From: CAZSDU01 sp963662525 | GTDB taxonomy: Bacteria; Bacteroidota; Bacteroidia; Bacteroidales; FEN-979 | Assembly: GCA_963662525.1 (NCBI GenBank) | Contig: OY759717.1 | Span: forward strand, 310,001 to 374,000 | Length of the DNA: 64,000 nucleotides | Direction: 5' to 3' | In this document: piece after piece, positions 1-8,286 of the stretch | How the letters are laid out: the number at the start of each line of letters is the position of its first letter | How positions within the stretch are numbered: position 1 is the first letter of the stretch | Position numbers and translations under genes: made by a program | Notes under the pieces: generated by a model | Told to the model about the DNA's origin: nothing | What the model saw: only the letters and a program-made list of their open reading frames with translations | The model's database searches: none

Positions 1-539
1 CAACATCCCTGGTTAACCTGGTGAAGTTTAGCAACCAAAACCTTGGCACAAATATCAGCGAAAACATTGCAACAATTGATGCCGCAAGTGCTGAAATCGT
101 TAATTATCCATTTATTCACCTGACAGGTCATGGCAATATTGTTTTTTCAGATCCGGAAATCAAGAACCTGCGCAATTACCTTATTGCCGGAGGTTTTCTG
201 CATATCGACGACAACTATGGACTGGACAAATACATTCGCCCACAAATGAAAAAGGTATTTCCGGAACTTGAATTTATTGAACTCCCCATTGATCATCCCA
301 TCTATCATCAGAAATACGAGTTTTCCAGGGGCTTGCCAAAAATTCATGAACATGATGGGAAAGCACCTCAGGGGTTCGGGTTGATCTATGAAGGCCGCCT
401 TGTTTGTTTTTATACCTACGAATGCGATCTGGGAGACGGATGGGAAGATCCTGATGTTCATCATGATCCGGAGATAACACGCCAAAAAGCACTGCAAATG
501 GGAGCGAATATCATGCAGTACGTGTTTACCGCAAAATAA
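1..539 (+). CDS. DUF4159 domain protein, 5'-truncated by window edge
   Basis: The reading frame is open back to the first bases of the window, with no stop before the GTG at 21, so the gene begins upstream and only its C-terminal part is present. The visible ~178 residues look like the DUF4159 family of Bacteroidota: an NxxNLG-type beginning, an HLTGHGN segment, a GGFLHIDDNYG motif, and an acidic, His-rich DVHHDPE stretch near the end. DUF4159 proteins are exported proteins of unknown function, often near BatA/MoxR-type genes, and the fold resembles class-I glutamine amidotransferases. Nothing here shows an enzymatic activity. The gene ends 23 bp before the Hdr operon, whose own promoter overlaps this gap. 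Confidence 0.8.
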   Translation, partial: TSLVNLVKFSNQNLGTNISENIATIDAASAEIVNYPFIHLTGHGNIVFSDPEIKNLRNYLIAGGFLHIDDNYGLDKYIRPQMKKVFPELEFIELPIDHPIYHQKYEFSRGLPKIHEHDGKAPQGFGLIYEGRLVCFYTYECDLGDGWEDPDVHHDPEITRQKALQMGANIMQYVFTAK

Positions 540-547
540 TATTTGGT

Positions 548-555
548 TATCTTTG
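548..555 (+). promoter_or_regulatory. Bacteroidota -7 box before the Hdr operon
   Basis: TATCTTTG matches the TAnnTTTG -7 consensus of the Bacteroidota primary sigma factor. It lies 7 bp before the HdrC start codon, so a transcript from it would be almost leaderless. No clear TTTG box is seen about 19 bp upstream. Confidence 0.35.
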
Positions 556-562
556 TTTTTCT

Positions 563-1282
563 ATGGGAACACTCTATGACCAGTTATCAAAGGATGTCAG
601 GTTTGTGGAAGGTCTTAAAGCCTGCCTGAATTGCGGTACATGTACAGCCATATGTCCGGCCGCTGAATTTTATGATTACCAGCCAAGAAAGATCGTTGAT
701 GTTTGTCAAAGCCGGGACGATGTTCAGATTGAAGTTTTATTGAAAAGTGAAACTATCTGGTATTGTGGCGAATGTATGTCATGCGTGACCCGCTGCCCGA
801 GAGGAAATGCACCGGGTTTACTGATTACAGCACTTCGATCGCTTTCACAGGAAATGGGTTATTTTATTGAATCTGAAAAAGGCCGGCAGCAACTTGCTGT
901 GAAAAGAACCGTTGGTGACTGGATTTTGCATTACGGATACTGCCTTTATCCCTCAGAAATTTCACCCGATATGCATCCGGAACAAGGACCTATATGGGAA
1001 TGGGAGCATAAAAACATAGATGCTGTTATGGACCGCCTTGGGGCTAATTATAAAAAAACAGGCCCCGGTATTTTAAGGAAAATACCTCAGGAAGATCTTG
1101 ATGAAATTAAAAGAATTTTCGACGAAACCGGTGGAACTGAACGCTTTGAAAAAATTGAACGTTTCTCCAAAGAAAAAGCATCTGAAATGGGAATGAGCCT
1201 TGAAGATGGATTTGATAATGATTATTTCCGCCATATTTATACCACTAATAACAACAAGCATACGCAGTCACATGAAGATTGA
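563..1282 (+). CDS. hdrC: Heterodisulfide reductase subunit C-like 4Fe-4S protein
   Basis: A 239-residue soluble ferredoxin-type subunit. Two CxxCxxCx3-CP-type cluster motifs are visible, at C21/C24/C27/C31 and C68/C71/C74/C78, enough for two [4Fe-4S] clusters. This is the HdrC arrangement. In this family the subunit passes electrons between the flavoprotein HdrA and the CCG-domain subunit HdrB. The protein is longer than methanogen HdrC because of an uncharacterised acidic C-terminal half (about residues 100-239). It is the first gene of a five-gene operon and overlaps the next gene by 11 bp. The real electron donor and acceptor cannot be read from the sequence. Confidence 0.85.
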   Translation: MGTLYDQLSKDVRFVEGLKACLNCGTCTAICPAAEFYDYQPRKIVDVCQSRDDVQIEVLLKSETIWYCGECMSCVTRCPRGNAPGLLITALRSLSQEMGYFIESEKGRQQLAVKRTVGDWILHYGYCLYPSEISPDMHPEQGPIWEWEHKNIDAVMDRLGANYKKTGPGILRKIPQEDLDEIKRIFDETGGTERFEKIERFSKEKASEMGMSLEDGFDNDYFRHIYTTNNNKHTQSHED

Positions 1283-2342
1283 AGGAAAGCGGCAAATCTG
1301 GAATGATTACCAGAAAGATATTGCGGATGACCGATTTTTTTACGTCAGGAGCTGCGTACGTCAAAACTTTTTTCCGGGTTCTGAAAAAACATTTCTACGC
1401 ATTTTTAAAGAGGAATTACACAAAGATATCTATGAAAATGCCGCCCATACAACCTGTTCAGGTATTGGTTATCACAGTGATGTCGTTCCATTTGAAACAG
1501 CCATGACCATGGTTGCCCGGCAATTTGCCCTGATGACTGAATCGGGATATGAAAACTTTACTACCTCCTGCATTACATCTTTTGGTCTTTACACAGAGAT
1601 CCTTGAAACATGGCAACATTTTCCAGAAGTTGAAAATAGGGTCAGGCAGCATCTTTTTAAAGCCACAGGAAGAGAATTTAAAAAGCCAAAAAACCTTTCT
1701 CATGCCAGTGATATCACCTTTAAATTCAGGAAAGAAATTGCTGAAAAAGGTCCATATCGCCTGATCAACCACATCACTGGAGAACCATTGAAAGTGGTGG
1801 AACATATCGGTTGTCATTATTCCAAAATGTTCCCAAGTAAAGGAGTTGGCGGCGCAGAATATCCTTATGTACTCATTGGAATGATTGAAGATTGGGGAGG
1901 TGAAGTCATCGATTATCCAGAAAGACGACATTGCTGCGGATTCGGATTCAGACAATACCTGGTCCAGGCAAACCGGGGATATTCTCTCGCTTGTTCGAAA
2001 AAAAAATTTGAATCAATGTCACCCTACAAGCCTGATTTCATGCTGACCAATTGTCCGGGTTGTCCAATGTTCCTGGATCGGTGGCAATATGCCCTGAGTG
2101 AAATGGAAGGGGTAACCTACGGTGAGAACGGACAGGGAATTCCGGTGTTAACGTACGAAGAGCTTGCCGGAATAATTCTGGGTTACGACCCCTGGGATCT
2201 TGGTTTACAGGTTCATCAGGTTCCCGTTGAACCCCTGCTGGATAAAATTGGGATCCCTTATGATCCATCAAAAAAATTCCTTGATAAGAGCGGCAACAGC
2301 ATCGGGAAACCGGAATCACCTGGTTTTCTTAAGTTTTACTGA
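1272..2342 (+). CDS. hdrB: Heterodisulfide reductase subunit B-like CCG-domain protein
   Basis: A 356-residue HdrB-like protein. I chose the ATG at 1272 rather than the ATG at 1200, because the earlier start adds a tail encoded entirely inside hdrC. The C-terminal CCG domain is intact (HIGCHYS, then RHCCGFG, then NCPGCP) and could hold a noncubane [4Fe-4S] cluster as in methanogen HdrB. The N-terminal CCG motif is degenerate: the expected CCG is TCSG and the expected CxxC is SCITS. The protein may therefore carry only one such cluster. It overlaps hdrC by 11 bp and is followed 1 bp later by the HdrA-like gene. A disulfide or heterodisulfide substrate is not demonstrated; the homology supports thiol-disulfide or quinone-linked electron transfer. 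Confidence 0.8.
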   Translation: MKIEGKRQIWNDYQKDIADDRFFYVRSCVRQNFFPGSEKTFLRIFKEELHKDIYENAAHTTCSGIGYHSDVVPFETAMTMVARQFALMTESGYENFTTSCITSFGLYTEILETWQHFPEVENRVRQHLFKATGREFKKPKNLSHASDITFKFRKEIAEKGPYRLINHITGEPLKVVEHIGCHYSKMFPSKGVGGAEYPYVLIGMIEDWGGEVIDYPERRHCCGFGFRQYLVQANRGYSLACSKKKFESMSPYKPDFMLTNCPGCPMFLDRWQYALSEMEGVTYGENGQGIPVLTYEELAGIILGYDPWDLGLQVHQVPVEPLLDKIGIPYDPSKKFLDKSGNSIGKPESPGFLKFY

Positions 2343-2343
2343 T

Positions 2344-3369
2344 ATGACTAAAAAAATCCTTATTATCGGTGGGGGTATTTCCGGGATGACGGCTGCAACT
2401 GCCCTTTCTGAAGCCGGAATGGAAGTTGAACTTTTTGAAAAAGAAATTCATCTGGGTGGACATGTACATCTCTGGGACAGGCTTTTTCCCACTCTCCGGC
2501 CAAGTTCTGAAGTAACCGGATACATGGAACATAAAATCAACAGTAAAATTTCCATACATTATCAAACAGTTATAAAAAATATCATCCGTAATACTCAGGG
2601 ATTTACTATTATTCTTGAACATGAAGAAAATATCAGCGGCGAAGTTATCATACTTGCTACCGGTTACGAACTGTTTGATGCCAGAAGAAAAGAAGAATAT
2701 GGTTATGGGATTTACGATAATGTAATCACATCCGCTGAACTGGAAGACAGATTTAAAAGAAAAGTAAATATTACAACTACCAATGGAGAAGCGCCGAAAA
2801 GAATCGCCTTTATCCATTGTGTAGGTTCACGGGATGAAAAAGTAGGGAATCTTTATTGCTCAAAAGTCTGTTGTGTAACCGGGGTAAAACAGGCCATTGA
2901 GTTAAAAGAAATGCTTCCTACCTCGGAAATTTTCTGTTTCTATATGGACCTCAGGATGTTCGACAGGAATTTTGAAGAACTATATTTTGAAGCCCAGAAA
3001 AAATGGGGAATTAACTTCATCCGTGGCCGCCTTTCAGAGTGTGCCGAGAATCCAGATCATAGCATTGTCATGAAAACCGAAGATACCCTGACCGGGCGTC
3101 CATTGAAAATGACTGTTGATCTGATGATTTTACTGGTTGGCTTCGTACCTTCATCTGAAACCCTGAGATTTTCAAAAATGCTTGGACTTGAAACAGGAAC
3201 AGATGGTTTTTTAAAACCTGAGGACGAGCATATACTGAATAATACAACAAATGTTCCCGGAATTTTTATAGCAGGTGCCGTCAAAGGCCCCTCCTGCATT
3301 GTGGATAATATTGCAGATGCCAGATCCACAGCACTCCAGGTGATTTCTTATTTACAATCAAATGCATAG
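2344..3369 (+). CDS. hdrA: HdrA-like FAD iron-sulfur oxidoreductase (short form)
   Basis: A 341-residue flavoprotein. The N-terminal dinucleotide fold has IIGGGISG at residues 7-14 and an acidic strand end near residue 33. A conserved HdrA cysteine group follows, HCVGSRDE with YCSKVCC, at C159, C172, C176 and C177, and a C-terminal GAVKGP segment completes the FAD domain. Methanogen HdrA is about 650 residues and has extra ferredoxin domains; this form lacks them and consists of the FAD core only. I use the ATG at 2344 because an earlier in-frame start at 2200 lies within hdrB. The gene sits between hdrB and a second hdrC. Electron bifurcation is possible for this family but cannot be inferred from this short form alone. 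Confidence 0.82.
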   Translation: MTKKILIIGGGISGMTAATALSEAGMEVELFEKEIHLGGHVHLWDRLFPTLRPSSEVTGYMEHKINSKISIHYQTVIKNIIRNTQGFTIILEHEENISGEVIILATGYELFDARRKEEYGYGIYDNVITSAELEDRFKRKVNITTTNGEAPKRIAFIHCVGSRDEKVGNLYCSKVCCVTGVKQAIELKEMLPTSEIFCFYMDLRMFDRNFEELYFEAQKKWGINFIRGRLSECAENPDHSIVMKTEDTLTGRPLKMTVDLMILLVGFVPSSETLRFSKMLGLETGTDGFLKPEDEHILNNTTNVPGIFIAGAVKGPSCIVDNIADARSTALQVISYLQSNA

Positions 3370-3372
3370 GCC

Positions 3373-3705
3373 GTGAAAAAATTCGGATACAGTTTGCTGC
3401 CCGACCGGTCCATCGACTATGATAATAACGATAAGCGGTTCATGGAATACCTTATCCTTCATGAGCCAACCGTGAAGACATGTATCGGTTGCGGAAGTTG
3501 TACAGCTACCTGCAGTGCCGGACAATTTGTCAATTTCAACATTCGCAGGGTGCATACCTTCTTGAGGCGCGGTGAAATGCATCACCTGAAAGAAGAAATG
3601 CAGAAATGTATGCTATGCGGAAAATGCCAGCTGGTTTGTCCCAGAAACGTCAATCTGAGAAACCTGATATTAGTTATGAATCAAGCCATTGAACGTATCG
3701 GATGA
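3373..3705 (+). CDS. hdrC: Second HdrC-like dicluster ferredoxin
   Basis: A 110-residue protein with two [4Fe-4S] motifs, C37/C40/C43/C47 and C79/C82/C85/C89, the spacing typical of HdrC and QmoC-type ferredoxin domains. It starts with GTG 3 bp after hdrA and overlaps the next gene by the ATGA tetranucleotide, so the two are probably translationally coupled. It is distinct in sequence and half the length of the first hdrC. A likely job is to connect the soluble HdrA/B part to the membrane subunit encoded next; this is inferred from gene order. Confidence 0.82.
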   Translation: MKKFGYSLLPDRSIDYDNNDKRFMEYLILHEPTVKTCIGCGSCTATCSAGQFVNFNIRRVHTFLRRGEMHHLKEEMQKCMLCGKCQLVCPRNVNLRNLILVMNQAIERIG

Positions 3706-5516
3706 TCAACTTCAACCTGTTTGTCCTTCCCTTTTTCCTGGGGCTGCTTTATGTGGTTTTTGCTATTGGAAAAAGCTGGTTTAAATGGGTCAGAGCATTG
3801 CCCAACATCGATAAGGTCAAATTTTCCTCTGGAATCCGTAATCCCCGCCTGGTTCTTTCTGCATTGTATGAAGTTTTCATGGAAGGATTAATCCATCGCC
3901 GGATGTGGAAAAAAAATCCACTGCTCGGCTATATGCACATGAGTTTTGCATTGGGGTGGTTCCTTCTGATCGTCATGGGCAATTTCGAAAGTCGTGTTTA
4001 TAGCGGAACCCATCTGAATGCTCCCTATTATCCTATTTTTCTTAAATTTTTCATCCATGACCGCCTGGTCCTTTTCTTTGAAATTTTCACGGTTCCTGGA
4101 TTTTTCAGATTTATCATGGACTTTCTGCTTCTTTTTGTCCTCAGTGGATTATTGCTGGCTTTTATGAAAAGAAAATATTCGAAGTGGTTCGGGATGAAGC
4201 GAACAACGGAATATCAGCTAACCGACAGGGTTGCATTGACCTGTCTCTGGCTGATTTTTCCAATGCGGCTACTGGCAGAATCTTTTACCGCGGGGTATTA
4301 TGGAAGCGGAGGGGGATTTATGACTCAACCCCTGGGGAATTTCCTGGTCAAGATTATTCCCCTGCCCTCCGATTTTGTCGCCTATACAATGTGGTGGGGT
4401 TATTCCCTGATCCTGGGTATCTTTTTCATTATGCTGCCTGCTTCACGTTATATGCATATACCGACTGAAATATTATTGATCTTTTTCCGCCGGTTCGGCA
4501 TTCAGCCAAAGAAATGGACTTCAAGCTATTCAGAGGTCGAAATTCAATCCTGCTCACGTTGCGGTGTATGTATTGATGTTTGCCAGTTGAATTCAGCTGC
4601 AGGCATCACCGACACCCAGGCGGTTTATTTCATTAGGGGCATGCGCGACCAGTTTGTCAGGGAAGACATTACCATGAAGTGCATGATATGCGGCCGGTGC
4701 CAGGAAGCATGTCCAGTCGGGATACATACCGACTCATTAAGACTGATCAAACGCAGGGAAATTGGAACAGGCCAGGCTACCAGCTTTTCTTATTTAAAGG
4801 ATGAACATCCTTCGACAGCAGAAGTTATTTACTTCGCCGGATGCATGTCACACCTCACTCCTTCCATTCCCCGGGCAATGATAAATATCATGAAACAGGC
4901 CGGTATCGATTTCCTCTTCCTGGATAAAGATGGAAGTGTATGCTGCGGCCGTCCCCTGATGTTAGCTGGCCGTGATAAGCAAGCCAATGAACTCATTGAA
5001 TACAATAAAAAACTGATCCGGCAAACCCGGGCCAAATTATTGGTCACTTCCTGCCCCATTTGTTATCGTATTTTTCGAGAAGAATACAATCTGCCCCTGC
5101 GTATTCAGCATCATACCCAGTTTCTCCTTGATCTTGTAAACGAAGGTAGGCTTTCCCTTATCAACGGATTCCCGAAAATTGTTTATCATGACCCTTGTGA
5201 TCTTGGACGGGGAAGCAGAATTTTTGAAGCACCACGTGAACTTCTTGGGAAAATATCAATCCTGCTTGAGGTTGAGCAGGAAGGGAAAGATGCCCTTTGC
5301 TGTGGCGGAAGTCTTGGCTTATTTTCCGTAACCAACGAACAAAAAGATGCAATTGCCATGAAAGCAATTGATTGCCTGATCAAGGACAGCCCAGACATTC
5401 TTGCAACGGCCTGCCCCTTGTGCAAAAAAACATTTGCAAAACAGTCGAAAATACCGGTCATGGATATCGCCGAACTCCTCAGTCAATCCTTACCACAGTC
5501 AATTAATGCCACTTGA
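3702..5516 (+). CDS. Membrane cytochrome-like and HdrD-like fusion protein
   Basis: A 604-residue fusion. Residues 1-265 hold about five hydrophobic segments (around 1-22, 76-94, 133-155, 176-194 and 226-250) with histidines such as H79 and H252 that could be heme ligands, as in NarI/HdrE-type cytochrome b subunits. A dicluster ferredoxin domain follows (C284/C287/C290/C294, then CMICGRCQEACP). Two CCG domains come last (FAGCMSH, VCCGRP, SCPIC; then HDPCDLG, CCGGS, ACPLC), as in HdrD. It thus combines HdrE and HdrD functions in one chain and should link the cluster to the menaquinone pool. It closes the operon and its last 14 bp overlap the end of the convergent ABC permease gene. DsrMK- and QmoC-like proteins are the alternatives. 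Confidence 0.8.
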   Translation: MINFNLFVLPFFLGLLYVVFAIGKSWFKWVRALPNIDKVKFSSGIRNPRLVLSALYEVFMEGLIHRRMWKKNPLLGYMHMSFALGWFLLIVMGNFESRVYSGTHLNAPYYPIFLKFFIHDRLVLFFEIFTVPGFFRFIMDFLLLFVLSGLLLAFMKRKYSKWFGMKRTTEYQLTDRVALTCLWLIFPMRLLAESFTAGYYGSGGGFMTQPLGNFLVKIIPLPSDFVAYTMWWGYSLILGIFFIMLPASRYMHIPTEILLIFFRRFGIQPKKWTSSYSEVEIQSCSRCGVCIDVCQLNSAAGITDTQAVYFIRGMRDQFVREDITMKCMICGRCQEACPVGIHTDSLRLIKRREIGTGQATSFSYLKDEHPSTAEVIYFAGCMSHLTPSIPRAMINIMKQAGIDFLFLDKDGSVCCGRPLMLAGRDKQANELIEYNKKLIRQTRAKLLVTSCPICYRIFREEYNLPLRIQHHTQFLLDLVNEGRLSLINGFPKIVYHDPCDLGRGSRIFEAPRELLGKISILLEVEQEGKDALCCGGSLGLFSVTNEQKDAIAMKAIDCLIKDSPDILATACPLCKKTFAKQSKIPVMDIAELLSQSLPQSINAT

Positions 5517-6648
5517 AAATTTTTAATCCGATCGTAAAACAAATGATCCCAGTCATGGACATTACCACCACCGGAATTGCAACATCCATGATCCCGGCAC
5601 CTTCAATAAAAATGCTGCGGAAACCATCTGCCATCATGGTCAGCGGAAGTATCTGAATAAACGCAATACTCCAGTCCGGGAAATTATGGTAGCTAAAGAA
5701 AATGCCGGATAACACCATCATGGGCATGACCACCAGGTTGATCAGTCCATTCCCAATCTCAGTATTTGAGGTATGACAGGAAATCAGAATGGAAAGTCCG
5801 GCAAATGCAATATTACCTGCCACAAACAAGCAAAACAGCGCCATGATATTCCCCTGAATACTGATTCCGAAGGCCATCCACGAGAATAGAAAAAGTAAAC
5901 CTCCCTCTACCAGGTTCATGAAGAACCTCACCGTAATAAGTGCTACAAGAAAATACGATCTCTTCATGGGTGTAGCTATCATCCGTCTTAATAGTTTTTT
6001 ACTCCGTTTTTCAATGATGCTGTAACTGATACCCCACATCGATGACATCATGATGCCCATGGCAATCAGTCCGGGAACCAGAAAATCGATATAACGGGTT
6101 CCCTGGACGGTAAGTGATTTTATTTCGGGATTATCATCCTTAGAGGTCAATTCTTTCATACCAAAGATCCTCGTCAATTTTAAGTAGACCAGCTGGGCAT
6201 CAGGGTTCAAGGGATCGAAATGGTAAAATGGCTTTCCCTTTTCCAAGGTAATAGCCAGGCTTACATTGCCCCGCTTAAGCAATACCATGGCCTGATTCCA
6301 GCTCATTCCCCTGAAGATAAAAGTGGTATTTCCCAGTTGGGTATCAGGAACAACCAGCCTGATCATCTTGTTTTTTTCTTCATCAACTGTTTGTATGGCA
6401 TTTCTGACAAGAAGAAAATCCCGTATAAATAAATCCACATCCTGACGATTTCCTTTGAACCCGCTTTTTTCAATCAGTGCAATGTTTACCTGAATATCTT
6501 TTTTATTGGAGAATGCAATACCTAGCCCCAGCGACATCAGGATGGGAAAGACGATACCCCAGAACAACACCCCGGGTTCCCTGAGCATTTCCCTCAAATG
6601 TGAAAGGAAAAGCTGAATTAACTGATGATTATAAAACCTGTTATTCAT
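5503..6648 (-). CDS. ABC-2 type transporter permease
   Basis: A 381-residue membrane protein with one N-terminal transmembrane segment (about residues 20-45), a large extracytoplasmic region and five or six C-terminal segments, the topology of ABC-2/DrrB/YadH-type export permeases with the large loop of the ABC-2_membrane_3 form. Its start overlaps the end of the ATPase gene by 8 bp, so the two form one exporter. The substrate (drug, lipid or polysaccharide) cannot be told from the sequence. The gene ends 14 bp inside the convergent Hdr-cluster gene, leaving no room for a separate terminator. Confidence 0.85.
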   Translation of the reverse strand: MNNRFYNHQLIQLFLSHLREMLREPGVLFWGIVFPILMSLGLGIAFSNKKDIQVNIALIEKSGFKGNRQDVDLFIRDFLLVRNAIQTVDEEKNKMIRLVVPDTQLGNTTFIFRGMSWNQAMVLLKRGNVSLAITLEKGKPFYHFDPLNPDAQLVYLKLTRIFGMKELTSKDDNPEIKSLTVQGTRYIDFLVPGLIAMGIMMSSMWGISYSIIEKRSKKLLRRMIATPMKRSYFLVALITVRFFMNLVEGGLLFLFSWMAFGISIQGNIMALFCLFVAGNIAFAGLSILISCHTSNTEIGNGLINLVVMPMMVLSGIFFSYHNFPDWSIAFIQILPLTMMADGFRSIFIEGAGIMDVAIPVVVMSMTGIICFTIGLKIFKWH

Positions 6649-7375
6649 TAAGATGCCTCCCGGTTAATTCAATGAATAATTCATCCAGCGTTTTTCTTTC
6701 TACGCCCTCTCCAAGCAAATCATCCAAGGTACCCTCTTTAAGAATTTTCCCAAGATCCATAATGATGATATGCTCGCACAACTGCACAGCTTCTTCCATA
6801 TAATGTGTAGTAAGGATCATGGAGGTCTTCTGGTCCTTCAGTTTCCGAAGTATTGACCAGACTTCGCGCCGTGCGTTGGGATCTAAACCAGTGGTAGGTT
6901 CATCCAGCAGCATGACCTTCGGATTATTCAACAAGGCTATCCCCAATGCCAGCCTTTGCCGCTGCCCCCCGGATAGATTCACAACATATGATTTTCGCTT
7001 TTCCTCTAATCCTATAAGATTAATAACTTCCTCGACCCTTTTTTCTCCCAGATGAAAAAAACTGGCGAATAAGCTTAGGGTCTCGACAACCCGAAGCTTG
7101 TCAATGAAGCGGGTTTCCTGCAGCGACAACCCGATATTATTTCTTAAATACTCCTCATTCCCTTTCCATTCTTTACCCAGGAGGTAAATATCACCCCTGT
7201 CGGGTTTCTGTATACCTTCTATCATCTCAACAAGGGTAGTTTTACCGGCTCCGTTGGGACCCAGGATGGCGACAAACTGTCCGGGCTGAATATCTATACT
7301 TACTCCCCTGACAGCATGTACTTTTTTAAATGATTTGTGTACATCAACGACTTTAATCACTGAATCTGGATTCAT
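6641..7375 (-). CDS. ABC transporter ATP-binding protein
   Basis: A 244-residue ATPase of the CcmA/DrrA type. It has a Walker A motif (GPNGAGKTT), a Q-loop, an ABC signature (LSGGQRQRLALG), Walker B with catalytic Glu (MLLDEPTTGLD) and an H-loop (LTTHYMEEA). It is the first gene of a two-gene operon and energises the permease encoded by the next gene. A possible promoter and an inverted repeat lie about 90-130 bp upstream. Confidence 0.9.
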   Translation of the reverse strand: MNPDSVIKVVDVHKSFKKVHAVRGVSIDIQPGQFVAILGPNGAGKTTLVEMIEGIQKPDRGDIYLLGKEWKGNEEYLRNNIGLSLQETRFIDKLRVVETLSLFASFFHLGEKRVEEVINLIGLEEKRKSYVVNLSGGQRQRLALGIALLNNPKVMLLDEPTTGLDPNARREVWSILRKLKDQKTSMILTTHYMEEAVQLCEHIIIMDLGKILKEGTLDDLLGEGVERKTLDELFIELTGRHLNE

Positions 7376-7466
7376 TATTGTTTTTTTTTCTTACTGCAGT
7401 TTTTCTCAGATCTGATGCCAGAATATAAACCCGCTCCCTCACCCTGTTTCCCCCACGATAAATTCC

Positions 7467-7474
7467 CAAAATTA
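7467..7474 (-). promoter_or_regulatory. Bacteroidota -7 box for the ABC exporter operon
   Basis: On the minus strand the sequence reads TAATTTTG, matching TAnnTTTG. It would start transcription about 85 bp before the ATPase gene. No clear -33 TTTG is seen; that position is occupied by an inverted repeat. Confidence 0.35.
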
Positions 7475-7477
7475 CTG

Positions 7478-7502
7478 ATGAGGTGATCGAGAGTAACCTC
7501 AT
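7478..7502. repeat. Inverted repeat, candidate operator
   Basis: ATGAGGT and ACCTCAT are perfect 7-bp inverted arms separated by 11 bp. They lie immediately upstream of the minus-strand -7 box at 7467-7474, where a regulator would affect transcription of the ABC exporter. There is no T-tract, so a terminator is unlikely. Confidence 0.35.
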
Positions 7503-7696
7503 GGAATTCAGTAATATTCATAATACATACAGGAAATTACATGTAAATGTAGCCATTCGTATAACACAAAATCTGAGGTTTTATTACCTATTCCCACATA
7601 TTATTTAGAATAATTCTTATCATTGCTCGTTGACTTTCTTCTTCTCTGTCCTGGTATCTTCATTTTAGGTTTTAAATTATAATGTACAAAATCAAT

Positions 7697-7704
7697 TATA
7701 TTTG
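7697..7704 (+). promoter_or_regulatory. Bacteroidota -7 box (TATATTTG)
   Basis: TATATTTG matches the TAnnTTTG consensus and lies 20 bp before the start codon of the small exported protein gene. Confidence 0.5.
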
Positions 7705-7724
7705 CAGCCTAGATAATATTCGGT

Positions 7725-8276
7725 ATGAAAAAAGCTATCCTTCTCCTGATCTTCTGTTATTCAATTATATCAGTGAATGGACAATTTATCATTCACAAAA
7801 TAATTAACAAGGAAAAAGAAAAACAGCAGGAGAGCAAACCAACTCCAAACATAGGAATCGATTCATCTGTTTATAAAACATACATCAGGGTGAAGTATGA
7901 AAATTTACCAAAGCAAGTCAAAGTAATAATGGATAGTATTCATTGTGGTGAGATTGATGCTGAACCCAGCAATATGAATGACTATACAACCAACATCGAT
8001 TACGGTTATTCGATTGATCTGAATCATGATGCCAAACCAGAATATGTTTTCTGCTGCATACAGCCAATGCATGGGCCCTGTAGTGCAAAAATATATTCAT
8101 GCATTAATGGGACATGGAGAATAATCCTATCAGATTTTGCCGGGTTTGACAATGAGGACCCAATGGTTAATATCAGGGTACTTGAATCCAGGCATGAAGG
8201 ATTTCAAGATCTGGAACAGAATGATCACCTCCTGATTTTTAAAAACCGAAAATACCAGGTATCTGACACAAACTGA
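7725..8276 (+). CDS. Small exported protein of unknown function
   Basis: A 183-residue protein with a clear N-terminal signal peptide (MKKAILLLIFCYSIISVNGQ, with likely cleavage near residue 20). The mature part has no motif I recognise. A segment with the pattern DLNHDAKPEYVF resembles the D-x-N-x-D calcium-loop phrase found in FG-GAP/VCBS-like proteins, but only once. It is a monocistronic gene with its own -7 box and ends 10 bp before the convergent valS. Function unknown. Confidence 0.7.
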   Translation: MKKAILLLIFCYSIISVNGQFIIHKIINKEKEKQQESKPTPNIGIDSSVYKTYIRVKYENLPKQVKVIMDSIHCGEIDAEPSNMNDYTTNIDYGYSIDLNHDAKPEYVFCCIQPMHGPCSAKIYSCINGTWRIILSDFAGFDNEDPMVNIRVLESRHEGFQDLEQNDHLLIFKNRKYQVSDTN

Positions 8277-8286
8277 ATCTGGAATA

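Larger units (their letters stand above)
7376..7724. other. 349-bp intergenic region between divergent genes
   Basis: No convincing gene is visible. The region holds a -7 box for each divergent gene (7467-7474 on the minus strand, 7697-7704 on the plus strand) and a 7-bp-arm inverted repeat at 7478-7502. The remaining AT-rich sequence shows nothing I can identify. Confidence 0.6.

Noticed and set aside
1200..1271. N-terminal extension of HdrB from the ATG at 1200
   Set aside because: The extension lies wholly inside hdrC and has no family resemblance; the ATG at 1272 gives the normal start.
2200..2343. N-terminal extension of HdrA
   Set aside because: It is the hdrB 3' end in another frame; the FAD-binding motif begins just after the ATG at 2344.
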